Source: Symsagittifera roscoffensis
Lineage: Eukaryota; Xenacoelomorpha; Acoela; Convolutidae
Assembly (NCBI RefSeq): GCF_963678635.1
Contig: NC_087064.1
Coordinates: forward strand, 56,488,338 to 56,552,337
DNA: 64,000 bases
Reading direction: 5' to 3'
Part shown: one piece after another, positions 1 through 10,758 of the stretch
Numbering within the stretch: position 1 is the stretch's first letter
Layout: each line of letters opens with the position of its first letter
Notes under the pieces: generated by a model
Told to the model about the DNA's origin: nothing
The model's database searches: none
The model's input: the letters and a program-made list of their open reading frames with translations, nothing else
Made by a program: the position numbers and the translations under genes

Positions 1-352
1 ATATTTGTGCTCGGGTAGAGTTTTTTTTCTTCAGAAAAATTTCGACTTTTTAACTAACCATTTTTGACGGAATTTTTTCATATCATTCAAAAGGTATTAT
101 TGTCCTGAGCTTAAACATGAAAAGATTTTTCACCTGTGATCATTTTTTGTTAAATTAGGGGTTTTAAAATTTAGTATTTTGGCCTATTTGGGACAATTAA
201 CGCGCTATTTATTTCGCGCTATTAACGCATAAGCGGAGATTTAAACTGTCTTGAAAATTGTTCCAAATAAGTTGAAGGAAGCTTCTTTGTCATAATTGAT
301 TTGTTACTCGGAGCAAAATTTGTTACTTCGTAATTTCTATGGCGTGTGGGGG
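1..352. repeat. ~370-bp interspersed repeat, copy 1
   Basis: The same sequence recurs at 3565-3970 and 4550-4945. It has a G-rich start (TGCTCGGGTAGAG), a core with TTAACGCGC and GCGCTATTAACGC, and ends near GGCGTGTGGGG. This copy is cut by the window edge. A partial second core (GGGACAATTAACGCGC) follows at about 355-421, so this copy is partly dimeric. It shows no coding capacity. It could be a MITE or another short non-autonomous element; I see no clear terminal inverted repeats. Confidence 0.8.
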
Positions 353-2254
353 GTGGTGATTTTCGTAAGTTATGGGGTTTTAAATTGCCATTTTGGTCAA
401 TTTGGGACAATTAACGCGCGGAAGTCTTTCGGAAGTCAAAAACTTAATCAAAGAATGTTAAGGTTAAAAATGTTGTCTTTAATTTTAGTTTATTATTGTT
501 TGCTGGAAATGCAATCGCTGCAGGAGATTGATTTCATTTTTTTGCGTAAATTAATAACAAAATAAAAAAGAAATGTTTCTTAATGATATTTCAAAAATTT
601 CAAGTGAACCAACAAAAATGTTAATTTCCAAGAAAAATTTTGTAATCAAAAGAATTCTTATGCGTTTACGGAAAAAAGTTAGTTTCTATTACGCTCTTGT
701 CATCAATTAAGACTAAGTCTTCGTCAATTTTAAGAGAAGTGAAAAAAAAAACAATTTCTTTGAAGAAAGAAAAATTACACGCCTCTGCTCGGTAACTCAT
801 CAGCCTTCAAGCAACCTTTTTCTCTGCTTAGTAGAGAACAGGTGACTGAGCCGCTTTTTTGAACTGTTGTTTTTCTTTTTTCCAACGTTGTTTCCAATTT
901 TAGCGAAAAATTATCAATGATGCTTCTGTGTAGAGTTTTGCTACTGTTTCAGATTAAAAATTTTTCCTAATGATAACAAAAAACTGCTGTCTTCTTTGAG
1001 GTCTGGTCTGCAAGAATATACTTGGTTGCAAAATGTTGATTAAAAAAGGTTTGGTCCAACCAAAGTTAAAAATTTGAAAAGAAAAAACTAATTTGAGTGC
1101 TAAGGATATTCAAAAGTTTTGTTTGCTCTGACCAAAAAATTAGTTCAACCTGCAAGTAACTGCCTGATTTCTTTTAATCAAAACAAACTACATGCAACCG
1201 CTATTATTTTAATAAATAAATTTGAAATCACTTAAACATTTGGTAAAAATCAAAAAAAGATTAAAAAAAAAACTGAGCAGTTCGCTTAGTCAATAAATAT
1301 TTGGTCAAGTGCTAATTGTTAAATGAGTGAATTTTTCTGTTAATTGTTACCTAAATGTGTATCAAGGCACTTTAAATTTTTTGACGGCGTTCTATTGTAA
1401 CGAAAACTTTTTCCATTCATAAACCAGCGAAAAAAACTATTTCTTTATTTCTGTAACTACTCTAACCAAACGGAAGGTGGAAAAACATGATACAATTCAG
1501 ATCTATCAACTAAGTTTTTTGAATTTATTATCTAAAAATTTGTGTTTCTTAACAAATAGACAAAGTACTACATGTTTTGACTTGTTTGCTTGTTTATAGT
1601 TGTTTTCTTGTGTAAAATTTTGTTTTCATTGTTATTTCTTCTAAAAACTCCAATTTTACATCTTTGTTTGGAAAATCAGAAGAAATTTTGATTTGAGGTT
1701 TGATCTTGTGCGCTTCAAGTTATCTGATAAAATTATAAAATTTTCTTTCAAATTGAAGAAAAAAAACCTTCAGAGTTTCTTTTTTTAAGCATAATTCACC
1801 TCAAAAGAGACTGTTTCTAACAAAATTTTGAATCGCAATGTAAACTCTAAAAGATGTAAAGTAAATAAAATCAATAGGCCGGCAAAAGATGTGAAAATTG
1901 GTTTTTATATAGAAAAAACTTTTTTCGATGTTATAACTGTTTTAAATTTTTAATTGTTTTACTATTCAAAAACTATCCTAATTTAAAAGTATGTTGTGAT
2001 AATCAGAAACGGTCTGTTGAAGCAGAATTCTGTTTTTAATCCTTTTCCATGATGGGCCAAAAAAATTGTTCCAAAATGAAAATATTTTCTAAAAAAATCA
2101 AAAATTTTCAAAAAAATCAAAATTTTTTTTTTTCACTTTTCTTCACACGTTTTTTGTCCAAAAGTATTTTCTCAGCTTACTTGTCCATATTTGAAACTGC
2201 AATCAAACCCCAAAATTAAACAACAAAATTTGGTGTTGGTTGTGATATCACATG
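353..2254. other. AT-rich non-coding stretch
   Basis: Apart from the partial repeat core at about 355-421, I see no gene, RNA or element. There are long A and T runs and stop codons in every frame. The short open frames here lack any recognisable domain. Confidence 0.6.
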
Positions 2255-2700
2255 CTCAATTAAAGTTTTTTTAGTATGGAAACATCATTTCCATAAAAAG
2301 CACCATATATGGTGCGACGTATGGTTTGATGATGGAAAAAAATTAAAATCTAATAAAAGTGTATTTTGCACTACAGATATTTTTTCTCAGTCATTTTTGT
2401 CAATTAACCTCTATTTTTACGGTTTTCTAGAGAAAAAAAATTGAGAAAAAAATATGGTGAAAAATCTATTTCATACGTAGCACCATATATGTTCCGACGT
2501 ATGATTTGCATGGTGAAAATTTTTGATATTTTACCAACAGCTTGCATAATGATGAAAAACCGTTTTAATACTAATCTACTCCGTTAGAAAGCTATTTTGA
2601 GGGTTTTCGAAACCAACGTATGTGCTACGCATGATTAGTCATTTTCCATACAAATCATGCATGGATGTGCATGGTTGCGCATTATCTTCTATGGTGGGCA
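2255..2700. repeat. palindrome-rich short-repeat cluster
   Basis: A perfect 16-bp palindrome, GCACCATATATGGTGC, lies at 2300-2315 and is followed by GACGTATG. A degenerate copy with the same trailer lies at 2480-2503. Related words (GTATGTGCTACGCATG and ATGCATGG repeats) continue to about 2690. No reading frame explains them. Confidence 0.6.
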
Positions 2701-3564
2701 ACCCGGGGAGACTGCATAAAACCGCCACGCACTTTATGTTTCTAGCATTTCCAACATGTACTTCTTGCATCTCTTGCATCGTAAAAACTGTTTGATTTCG
2801 TGACTGACTAAGGTATGAATTGATTTATTTTTGAACCATTAGACTCAATTTTAAGTACTAGTTACAAAAAAAAAACAATTTAACAAAAAAACAGTTACAA
2901 AAGTGTGCCAGGAATAACTAACTATTCAGATAGTAGACATTAAAATCCTTCAAAAATGTTTGAAAGCTAATTTTACTACATTTTACTACTGGAATCGCAA
3001 TTTGGCCAAATATGCGAGCACTTTATATTAGGTCCCTCTGAATCAATTAGCCTCTTGAAAATATGCCAGAAGTTATATGCCAGAAATATTTCGCTTGTTT
3101 TTCAAATTTTTTCTTGAAATTCTCTTTTTTATTGTGTGATATATTTATCCTCATATTTATCCTGATATATATATTTATTTATAAAAAAAATGTATGAAAA
3201 GAAAAAAAGATTGCCGAGTTTGAAACATTAGCTCCGTTTTAAAAAAATGAGCAGTTTAATTAGACTTGTTTCATTCGTGCTAGCATTGTAATATGCACGC
3301 GCGGTAGGGCGAACGTAGGTCCAGGGATCGATACCCTAAGTGAACTGATGATGATCTGATTGAAACACAAAACCACCCCAGGCATATGTATTCCTCATAT
3401 TAATCGAAAGTCGAAACAATACAGAGAAACAATTTTGAAAACTGGAATTATCATTCACAAAAGATAATAGACAACATTTGCTAGCAGTTTTCAACAATTT
3501 GTTTTGAAGCACACGATCGTTCAAGGCCATTTACTCTATTATATCTGTGTTTTCTTAAATTTTT
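2701..3564. other. non-coding stretch
   Basis: No gene recognised. AT-rich, with short TA runs near 3140-3190. A small G/C-richer patch near 3295-3345 contains GATCGATAC, which fits the pol III B-box pattern GWTCRANNC, but no A box or cloverleaf is evident. Confidence 0.5.
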
Positions 3565-3970
3565 GTTCCGACTTTCGATACGAAAATAACGGAATATTTG
3601 TGCTCGGGTAGAGTTTTTTTTCTTCAGAAAAATTTCGACTTTTGAACTAACCATTTTTGACGGAATTTTTTCATATCATTCAAAAGGTATTATTGTCCTG
3701 AGCTTAAACTTGAAAAGATATTTCACCTGTGATCATTTTTCGTTAAGTTAAGGGGTTTTAAAATTTGGTATTTTGGCCTATTTGGGACAATTAACGCGCT
3801 ATTTATTTCGCGCTATTAACGCATAAGCGGAGATTTAATCTGTCTTGGAAATTGTTCCAAATAAGTTGAAGGAAGCTTCTTTGTCATAATTGATTTGTTA
3901 CTCGGAGCAAAATTTGTTACTTGGTAATTTCTATGGCGTGTGGGGGGGGGGGGGGGGGCGGGGGTGGTGA
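3565..3970. repeat. ~370-bp interspersed repeat, copy 2
   Basis: Nearly identical to copy 1 over about 350 bases. The left edge extends to GTTCCGACTTTCGATACG, shared with copy 3. It ends in an almost pure G run of about 18 at 3942-3960, an expanded form of the shorter GTGTGGGGGG at the same place in copy 1. Confidence 0.8.
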
Positions 3971-4549
3971 TTTTCACAAAAACGTCAAATTTAAAAAATA
4001 AAATTAGTTTTTTTTTGTTATTTTATTTAGATTTTTTCATCTTTAATTTTTTTCAGCGCCTTTTTGGCAATAAAACTCAAGAAATATCATTTTTCTTATT
4101 CTGTTCCTTTTTCAAAATGTAACTGTTTTTGCGCATAACTAATTGAATTACAACAACTATTTTGTCTAAGTACTAGGATATCAAGCTTTCGTTCAAATCT
4201 TATCATCACACCGCGGACTATAAAAATGGCCCAACTTTTTAGTTTTTTAAATTAATTTGGTCGGAACTGTCGGTGCTACTTGCACAGCAGCAGTCTATCA
4301 ATGCCTATATGTTTTTTAGATTCCTGGCCATCATAATCGTTCCTGACTTAATTGAGGCAAACTAAATCGGTTATGTTAATTCCGTATGCGATTCAATTTA
4401 TATCAGCTAAGTGCTTAATTAAATTAGCACTAATTATTTGATATTGGCGGTGCCAAATTCATAGTCTCTAAAAAATATTATCAAACGAGACCAGTGAAAG
4501 GGCTGTCGGAATGTTCGAAAGTTTGCTCTAACATACGAGCAGGCTTGTT
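3971..4549. other. non-coding spacer between repeat copies
   Basis: No recognisable gene. The sequence is AT-rich and separates copies 2 and 3 of the repeat. A TTTTTTTCAG-like word near 4050 resembles a splice acceptor, but no exon follows it convincingly. Confidence 0.5.
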
Positions 4550-4945
4550 GTTCCGACTTTTGATACGAAAGTAACGGAATATTTGTGCTCGGGGTTCGGG
4601 GTGGGTTTTTTTTCTTCAGAAAAATTTTGATTTTTCAATTTGCCATTTTCGACCAAATTTTTAAACATCATTCAAAAAGTATTGTTTTCCTGAGCTAAAA
4701 GATATTTCACCTTTTCAGTGATTTTTTTTCGTAAAGTTATGGGGATTTAAAGTGCCATTTTGGCCAATTTGGGACAATTAACGCGCGATGTATTTCGCGC
4801 TATTAACGCGTAAGCGGAGATTTGAACTGTCTAAGAAACCGTTCCAAATTGGTTGAAAGAAGCTCACGTGCCGTAATTGAATTGATAGAGGGAGCAAAAT
4901 TTATTTTTTTGTAGTTTGTATGGCGAGTGGGGGATGATTTTCACT
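4550..4945. repeat. ~370-bp interspersed repeat, copy 3 (diverged)
   Basis: Same order of blocks as copies 1 and 2 (GTTCCGACTTTTGATACG, TTTGTGCTCGGGG, GGGACAATTAACGCGC, GCGCTATTAACGCG) but visibly more diverged. It ends near the G-rich GGCGAGTGGGGG. Confidence 0.75.
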
Positions 4946-5037
4946 TGAAAAAGTTTCAAATTTCAGAAAAAAAAATTTCCATTTTTTTTATTACATTTAA
5001 TTTATTAATAATATTTATGTTATCACTGCTCCATAAA

Positions 5038-5237
5038 NNNNNNNNNNNNNNNNNNNNNNNNNNNNNNNNNNNNNNNNNNNNNNNNNNNNNNNNNNNNNNN
5101 NNNNNNNNNNNNNNNNNNNNNNNNNNNNNNNNNNNNNNNNNNNNNNNNNNNNNNNNNNNNNNNNNNNNNNNNNNNNNNNNNNNNNNNNNNNNNNNNNNNN
5201 NNNNNNNNNNNNNNNNNNNNNNNNNNNNNNNNNNNNN
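5038..5237. other. assembly gap (200 N)
   Basis: Exactly 200 N, the usual placeholder for a gap of unknown size. The right edge coincides with the start of a repeat (5238) that also occurs at 6626, so the gap probably reflects repeat collapse. Reading frames crossing it are meaningless. Confidence 0.98.
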
Positions 5238-5884
5238 AAAATCCGCCCCCCTCCCCCTCGAGAACATCCTAGATCCGCCGCTAAATAAAGTAGCCGTAGA
5301 CAGAAAGCATTTGGATTTGGTATTCGTAGCTTTTTTAGCACAATTTTTTGCATTTTCAGCATTTTTTTCTCTTGTAGTACGCTTACAAAATAAGTTATAA
5401 CTTAATGCTTCTAAAAACAGTTTTATGTTTGGGCGAAAGAATTTTCAGGAAATTGGCCTCCGCATGTGGTCCTTTTATTGCATGAAACTCTTTGTTGCCC
5501 TTGAATTTGAAATAATGGGGTCTTAACGTGTCCAACCTCCAAGACGCTGTCGCTCTTTTTCATTTTTAAGAATTTTACAGCTGACTATCATTGTTGTGGG
5601 TTGACTTTGCACTGATGGTAATCTTTTGGCTACGCACTTCTCAAACTTTGAAACGAATGCTTCAATCTCATTACCAACTTCAAGAAATTTTACAAAACTT
5701 TAGTCTTCATACCGTCTTGTTTCCATTTTAGCTAAATCGAACACTTTTGGAGTGCAAATAAAATAATTTTATGTTTGTGCCTCTGATTATATCTTCCAAT
5801 GAACTCAGCACTAGAGAGAGAAGTCATCTCGCATTGTCTCGCTTGGAGCGAAATTGCATTTTTTTAAGCTTTAAGAAGCTATCA
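5238..5884. repeat. ~540-bp repeat, copy D1; uninterrupted version of the element A target
   Basis: Bases 5238-5776 match 6626-7164 with few differences. D1 then continues directly into TGTTTGTGCCTCTGATT, which in the other copy is separated by the whole of element A. D1 is therefore an empty-site version of the element A insertion point. It matches the start of the array units to about 5884. No gene recognised. Confidence 0.85.
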
Positions 5885-6625
5885 AGGGGGACCCTTGATT
5901 TTTGGACTTGAGGATATTTAAGAAGCTATCAAGCGGGACCCTTTGGGTCGGCAGGGGATCGAATCCCTGATGAGGAAAAAGGTCCGCCCCCCCTAAATCC
6001 GCCCTGGTTGTTTTGAAGCTGTAAAGTACTCTACTTCAACCTTTAAGGGATGCTCGAGTTTTGAATTAAGAGATCGATTAACTCAACAAATGAGTTCTCT
6101 TCTCGAGTCTTTCAAAAAAGAAACAAATTGTTTCCAATTTGAATCATTAACCCACCACCGGTAATTTTTTTTTTCATTAACAAACGAACATTTATTTTTA
6201 TGGGTAAAAATATCTTCACTTTCTTCTTCGCGCAACCATGATTCAGTAGAGCAAGCAAATTGTGGAGCATATTAGGAACAAAAAATAAATGAAGTCACCT
6301 GCGGATTTAGAGAGTTCGGGGGGCGGACGCCCCCTCAGGGATTCGACCACCTGCCGACCCAAAGGGTCCCCTCTTTGTACTTTTTTGAAATATCCATTTT
6401 GGGCTGACTGGCCCCAAAAGTTTTCTAAAGGCGCCTTTGCCGCCAATATATTTTAATTTTAAGGGGGAGTGTGCGCCGAAAAAACGCAATTTTTTTATCA
6501 AATTTTTCCAAAAAATGCCTAAGAATGCCGTTTTTGGTCTGTTTTTTCAAAAGATTTGGAAGACCTCAGAAAATCAATTGGGTCGACTTTAAAAAAAAGT
6601 CGTCAAAAATTTTGAAATTTTTTTG
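5885..6625. repeat. spacer with an inverted-repeat pair
   Basis: About 40-70 bases near 5935-6003 (GGGACCCTTTGGGTCGGCAGG ... GTCCGCCCCCC) recur in reverse complement near 6297-6372. Each arm holds a tRNA-like B-box word (TCGAATCCCTG). The arms enclose about 290 bp. This could be a foldback/MITE-like insertion or a tRNA-derived SINE pair. The rest is AT-rich with no gene. Confidence 0.5.
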
Positions 6626-7164
6626 AAAATCCGCCCCCCTCCCCCTCGAGAACATCCTAGATCCGCCGCTAAATAAAGTAGCCGTAGAAAGAACGCATTT
6701 GGATTTGGTATTCGTAGCTTTTTTAGCACAATTTTTTGCATTTTCAGCATTCTTTTCTCTTGTAGTACGCTTACAAAATAAGTTATAACTTAGTGCTTCT
6801 AAAAACAGTTTTATGTTTGGGCGAAAGAATTTTCAGGAAATTGGCCTCCGCATGTGGTCCTTTTATTGCATGAAGCTCTTTGTTGCCCTTGAATTTGAAA
6901 TAATGGGGTCTTAACTTGTCCAACATCCAAGACGCTGTCCCTCTTTTTCATTTTTAAGAGTTTTACAGCTGATTATCATTGTTGTGGGTTGACTTTGCAG
7001 TGATGGTAATCTTTTGGCTACGCACTTCTCAAACTTTGAAACGAATGCTTCAATCTCATTACCAACTTCAAGAAATTTTACAAAACTTTAGTCTTCATAG
7101 CGTCTTGTTTCCATTTTAGCTAAATCGAACACTTTTGGAATGCAAATAAAATAATTTTATGTTT
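6626..7164. repeat. ~540-bp repeat, copy D2 (left flank of element A)
   Basis: Second copy of the 5238-5776 sequence. It ends at the TGTTT target site (7160-7164) into which element A inserted. The locus resumes at 15256 with TGTTTGTGC. Confidence 0.85.
7160..7164. other. target-site duplication of element A, left (TGTTT)
   Basis: TGTTT occurs here, again directly after the 3' LTR at 15256-15260, and once only in the uninterrupted copy D1 near 5770. A 5-bp duplication is typical of Ty3/gypsy integration. Confidence 0.9.
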
Positions 7165-7377
7165 TGTTGCGAATCTTACCATTCGTCTTATTTCATTTAA
7201 TTAGTCTTAAAGTATCTTAACTGGTTAATTTAGATTTGACCTTGTTATCTTCATTCTCTCCGACGGAGAGAATGACCGCTCACTTTTTAATGTTTAAATT
7301 TAGAGATTAATTCTATTTTTAAACATATCTTATTTGTAACTAAGTAGAATTATCCGTAACAAAGAAACATTTTATCA
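7165..7377 (+). repeat. element A 5' LTR
   Basis: 213 bp, TGTTGCGAATC...TTTTATCA. Matches 15043-15255 and the LTR copies at 19416-19627 and 49554-49766. It contains a near-perfect palindrome at 7252-7274, an 11-bp stem (CATTCTCTCCG) around a single base. I see no confident TATA box. Confidence 0.93.
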
Positions 7378-8609
7378 TGGCGCAGTCAAACAGCAACGAA
7401 TCAAACGTGAGAGGTATACCTTCATTTTGGCAAAACAACACAGTGGACCCACGAATTCCTTGAGAAGAGTGGAGCGATCTATTCCAGCTAACAATAATCG
7501 CAAAGGAGAATATCGATATCGAAAATCTCTTGAATCCATCGGAACGATATCACCCACTTCCCCCAACATTGGAAAATCCGCCGAAAAATGAATCCGATGC
7601 TCAAAAAACATCTCGCATCGAGAGGAATATTCGAGAACAAAAGAGATTCGATGATGAAGAAATGGCCTCAATAAAGTCAGAAACCAAGAAATTCAACGGC
7701 ATGAGACTTGAAGAGGCGGACAACAAACTCAGATCCATACTCTATCTAGTCCTCGGAAACGAAGGAAAGAAAATATTCGGCCAAAATATCACGAGAGTTA
7801 GAGTTCTACAAATTTCTTTCAAAGAATTTTGGGAAAATTTGTCCGTAGCTTTTGTGAGAAAGACAAACATAACCTTCGAAAGACACAAGCTATTAAACAG
7901 AAAACAGAGGGACAGAGAATCATTAGAACAATTCTGGGGGGCACTTGCAGAAATGGCAAAAAGATGTAACATTCCCACAGGAGAAGATGAATGGATTCGA
8001 GATATTTTTATCAATAACATGAAGAACTCGGACATCCAACGGAAACATCTCACGGAAATCCTAACTCCACTAGAAGCCTTAAATGTAGCCCTGATTGACG
8101 AAAAAAGAATAACAAACCACATCAAAATGACGAGTACTTTTAAATCCAACGGATATTCTTCCAACAAATCTTTTAATCATTTTAATGTAAAAAGAGAACA
8201 CACCCTAAGCATCGAAAGAACTAACACATAAATGAAATGCGGCGGAAATTTTACAAAAGGACATCTAGCGGTTTGCCCCGCTAAAGATACGACTTGTACG
8301 ACTTGTAAATATCGAGGACATTTTACTAGTCTCTGTAAATCACGCCGTAAAAATGTAAATATTGTGGATAGTCAAATTGTAAATAATACAGATCATAATT
8401 ATCCTTCGGAACAACCGGATGTACATATCGACCACGCCAATAGAGAATGCTGTGGAGTAATCAACGCATGGTCGGAGTCCGGACAGAGCGATAGCGATGA
8501 TTACTCTGTATTAAACGTAACAACTATCTACGACGATCACGGAAAGGAACTGAAGAAACTACTAAATATCGGCTTAGGAAATGAAAACCAAGTAATTCTC
8601 AATATATAG
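7377..8609 (+). pseudogene. gag: element A gag (capsid and zinc-knuckle nucleocapsid), interrupted
   Basis: One reading frame runs from an ATG at 7377-7379 through two in-frame stops, TGA at 7461-7463 and TAA at 8229-8231, to a TAG at 8607-8609. The ATG uses the last base of the LTR plus the first two of the PBS. The middle part has the charged, helical character of a gypsy gag capsid domain. After the TAA the frame encodes a Cys-rich knuckle region (KCGG...CPAK...CTTCKYRGHFTSLC). The first 50 codons contain the EEW/SDLF segment that follows the TGA. All breaks stay in one frame, which points to point mutations rather than separate genes. Gag would form the particle and bind RNA. The assignment is by position and the knuckle; the capsid part was not tested against a profile. 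Confidence 0.85.
7378..7390 (+). promoter_or_regulatory. element A primer-binding site
   Basis: TGGCGCAGTCAAA begins immediately after the LTR with the TGG expected opposite a tRNA 3' CCA. The form TGGCGCAGT resembles the PBS of gypsy-group elements such as 17.6 and 297. The tRNA is not identified here. Confidence 0.75.
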
Positions 8610-10075
8610 GTGGATTCAGCAAGCCCTGTAAGCTTCCTTAAGCAGAATGTGTTACACGAGTTGAAGTTACGAGACCATTATGTGAGAATATATCCAGTGG
8701 ATAAAGCGACTAAAGAACTCTATTGCGGATTTACGAATAATGCAATAAATATCACTGGAAAGGTAATCGTCCCAATTTTCTCAATTGGATGGTCTCACAA
8801 GGAATGCCACTTCTTTTTAACTCAAGGTCATGAAAAAAACATCTTGGGAAACGACAATTTACCAAAAGTCGGAATCGAAGTTTCACAAAAACAATACACA
8901 ACACTCACCAACAAGAGAACTTGTAAGTCTATCAATTCAGTTACCTCACTTGTCATAGATATTGAAATGGAAATGATTTCCAAAACCTTCAAACAATTAT
9001 TCTTTCGGATTGGAAAGATAAAAAATCGAACAAAAATAACACACTTTCACGAACCACTAAAGCCAATTCAACTAAAAGGCAGGAGGGTCCCTTTACACTT
9101 ACTGGATTCAGTAAAATCAGAATTATACAGACTTAAATCCGAAGGACACATCCAAAAATTAGAAAACTGTGACAAGGACAGATTTATTAGTCCGATAGTT
9201 ATCACTTGTAAAAAAGACAAATCGATAAAGCTAGCTCTAGATTCAAAATTTATCAACAAACAAATTTACAAGAACAAATATCAGATGCCCAATATACACG
9301 AATTAGTGGACAACGTAGCGGCTCAAATTTCAAACAATTCCGCCGGAGAAGTATGGTTTACAAATCTAGAACTAAAGAATGCATATAGTCAACTCTCGCT
9401 AGACAATTTTACTAGCAGCCAATGCAATTGTAGCCTAGTTGGCGGAGATATAACAGGCACTTTTCAATTTTTAATCGGTTTTTATGGACTCGGCGATATG
9501 CAAAACGAGTTTCAAAGAGTCATGGACTCAACTCTGGGAAACATTCCTTTTACAAATTGTTACCTTGACGACATATTAGTCGCTTCCAAAGGAAGTTTTA
9601 ACGATCACAAGAAAATTGTTTATAAAATTTTATCAACGCTAGATAGTTACAATTTCGCAGTTAAATGGTCGAAATGCAAATTCTTCCAAAAAGAAATCGA
9701 ATGGCTCGGCTTTAAAATATCGAAATTCGGAATCGCCCCACTATTCGATAAAACCAAGGCAATCAAAGATATTCCAATTCCAAAGAATCTAAAAGAATTA
9801 AGATCATTCTTCGGGTCAACTAATCAGTAGATTAAATTTGTACCAAATTTAGCATCCCTCGGAAGCCCGCTTAGACCTCTTTTAAACAAGAAGTCAATTT
9901 TCCTTTGGAATGAAGATCACTCAAAAGCATTCGATAAGATTAAATCAGAAATAGTAAATCTTACTGAAAACACCCACTTCGACGTAAAAAAGCCCACGAG
10001 AGTAAAAACCGATGATTCACATAATGGGCTAGGTGCATCCCTTGAACAACTCTATGAGAAGAGAACGTTTGGAAA
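8610..10075 (+). pseudogene. pol: element A protease and reverse transcriptase
   Basis: In the same frame as gag, directly after its TAG. It opens with VDSASPVSFL, a retropepsin active-site motif with the usual D-T/S-G altered to D-S-A. The RT follows from about residue 150, with SPIVITCKKD, GFYGLGDMQNEFQRVM and the polymerase motif YLDD at residues 318-321 (9561-9572). The first catalytic Asp (motif A, normally xDLxxxY) reads LELKNAYSQL, so Glu254 (9369-9371) replaces it. A TAG at 9828-9830 interrupts the frame before the connection to RNase H. The frame then continues, with a DDS motif where RNase H has DAS, until a frameshift near 10075. The Asp-to-Glu change and the stop both argue against activity. 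Confidence 0.9.
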
Positions 10076-10699
10076 ACAGTGTCCTTTGCTTCAAAATTTT
10101 TAAATCCTCATGAATCCAAATATTCAACAAACGAATTAGAGTTATTAGGAGTTGTATGGGCGGTGAAACATTAAAAAAATTATCTCTACGGCTCCGAATT
10201 CGAAACTATTACCGACCACAAAGCTCTCCTTTCCTCTTTGTCACCTAATTACGGAAACAAAACGTACCATAGCCGATTGACAAGATGGGTAGATCGTCTT
10301 CTACCATTCAAATTTACTATCAAGCATTTAGCGGGAAAATATATGGGTTTTCGCGACTTAATTTCAAGAACTCTTTCGGGTGAAGCAAATCCCCCATCAC
10401 ATTACGACGAAGAATTGGTAGTTGCAACTACCAAAAAAATATATAAAGCACTCAATCCTTTGGATAATGAAAATCCATTACCTAATTCAATTAATTCAAT
10501 TTCGGAAAATTCCCATTACACGAAATTACGAAATCACGTAATAATTACAGCATTGAATTTCGTCAATGCTTCATCTCAATCTGCAATCAAAAACATTTTA
10601 GAACAGAATTTTGTAACTCTAAATGTATTCCCTCGGATTTCTCAAGCACCGATTCTACTAAAATCCTTCTATCAAATTCAGCCTTTATTTATTTTTTAA
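10076..10699 (+). pseudogene. pol: element A RNase H and tether region
   Basis: After the frameshift the frame encodes the RNase H core: FASKFLNPHE, ELELLGVVWAVKH, the YGSEFETITDHKAL catalytic segment, then RLTRWVDRLLPFKFTIKHLAGK. A TAA lies at 10172-10174 between the WAVKH and NYLYG segments. These motif strings are characteristic of Ty3/gypsy RNase H. The frame ends at TAA 10697-10699. The product would degrade RNA in RNA:DNA hybrids during reverse transcription. Confidence 0.88.
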
Positions 10700-10758
10700 T
10701 TCTTAACAGTAGCTTAATTAGTCATCCTTCGGATCTCAAACTTATAAATAGTGTAAAT

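Noticed and set aside
3300-3345. Possible tRNA or SINE B box
   Set aside because: Only a 9-base pattern match; no A box, acceptor stem or cloverleaf could be built.
4927-5400. Frames spanning the N gap
   Set aside because: They consist mostly of unknown residues; no evidence of coding on either side.
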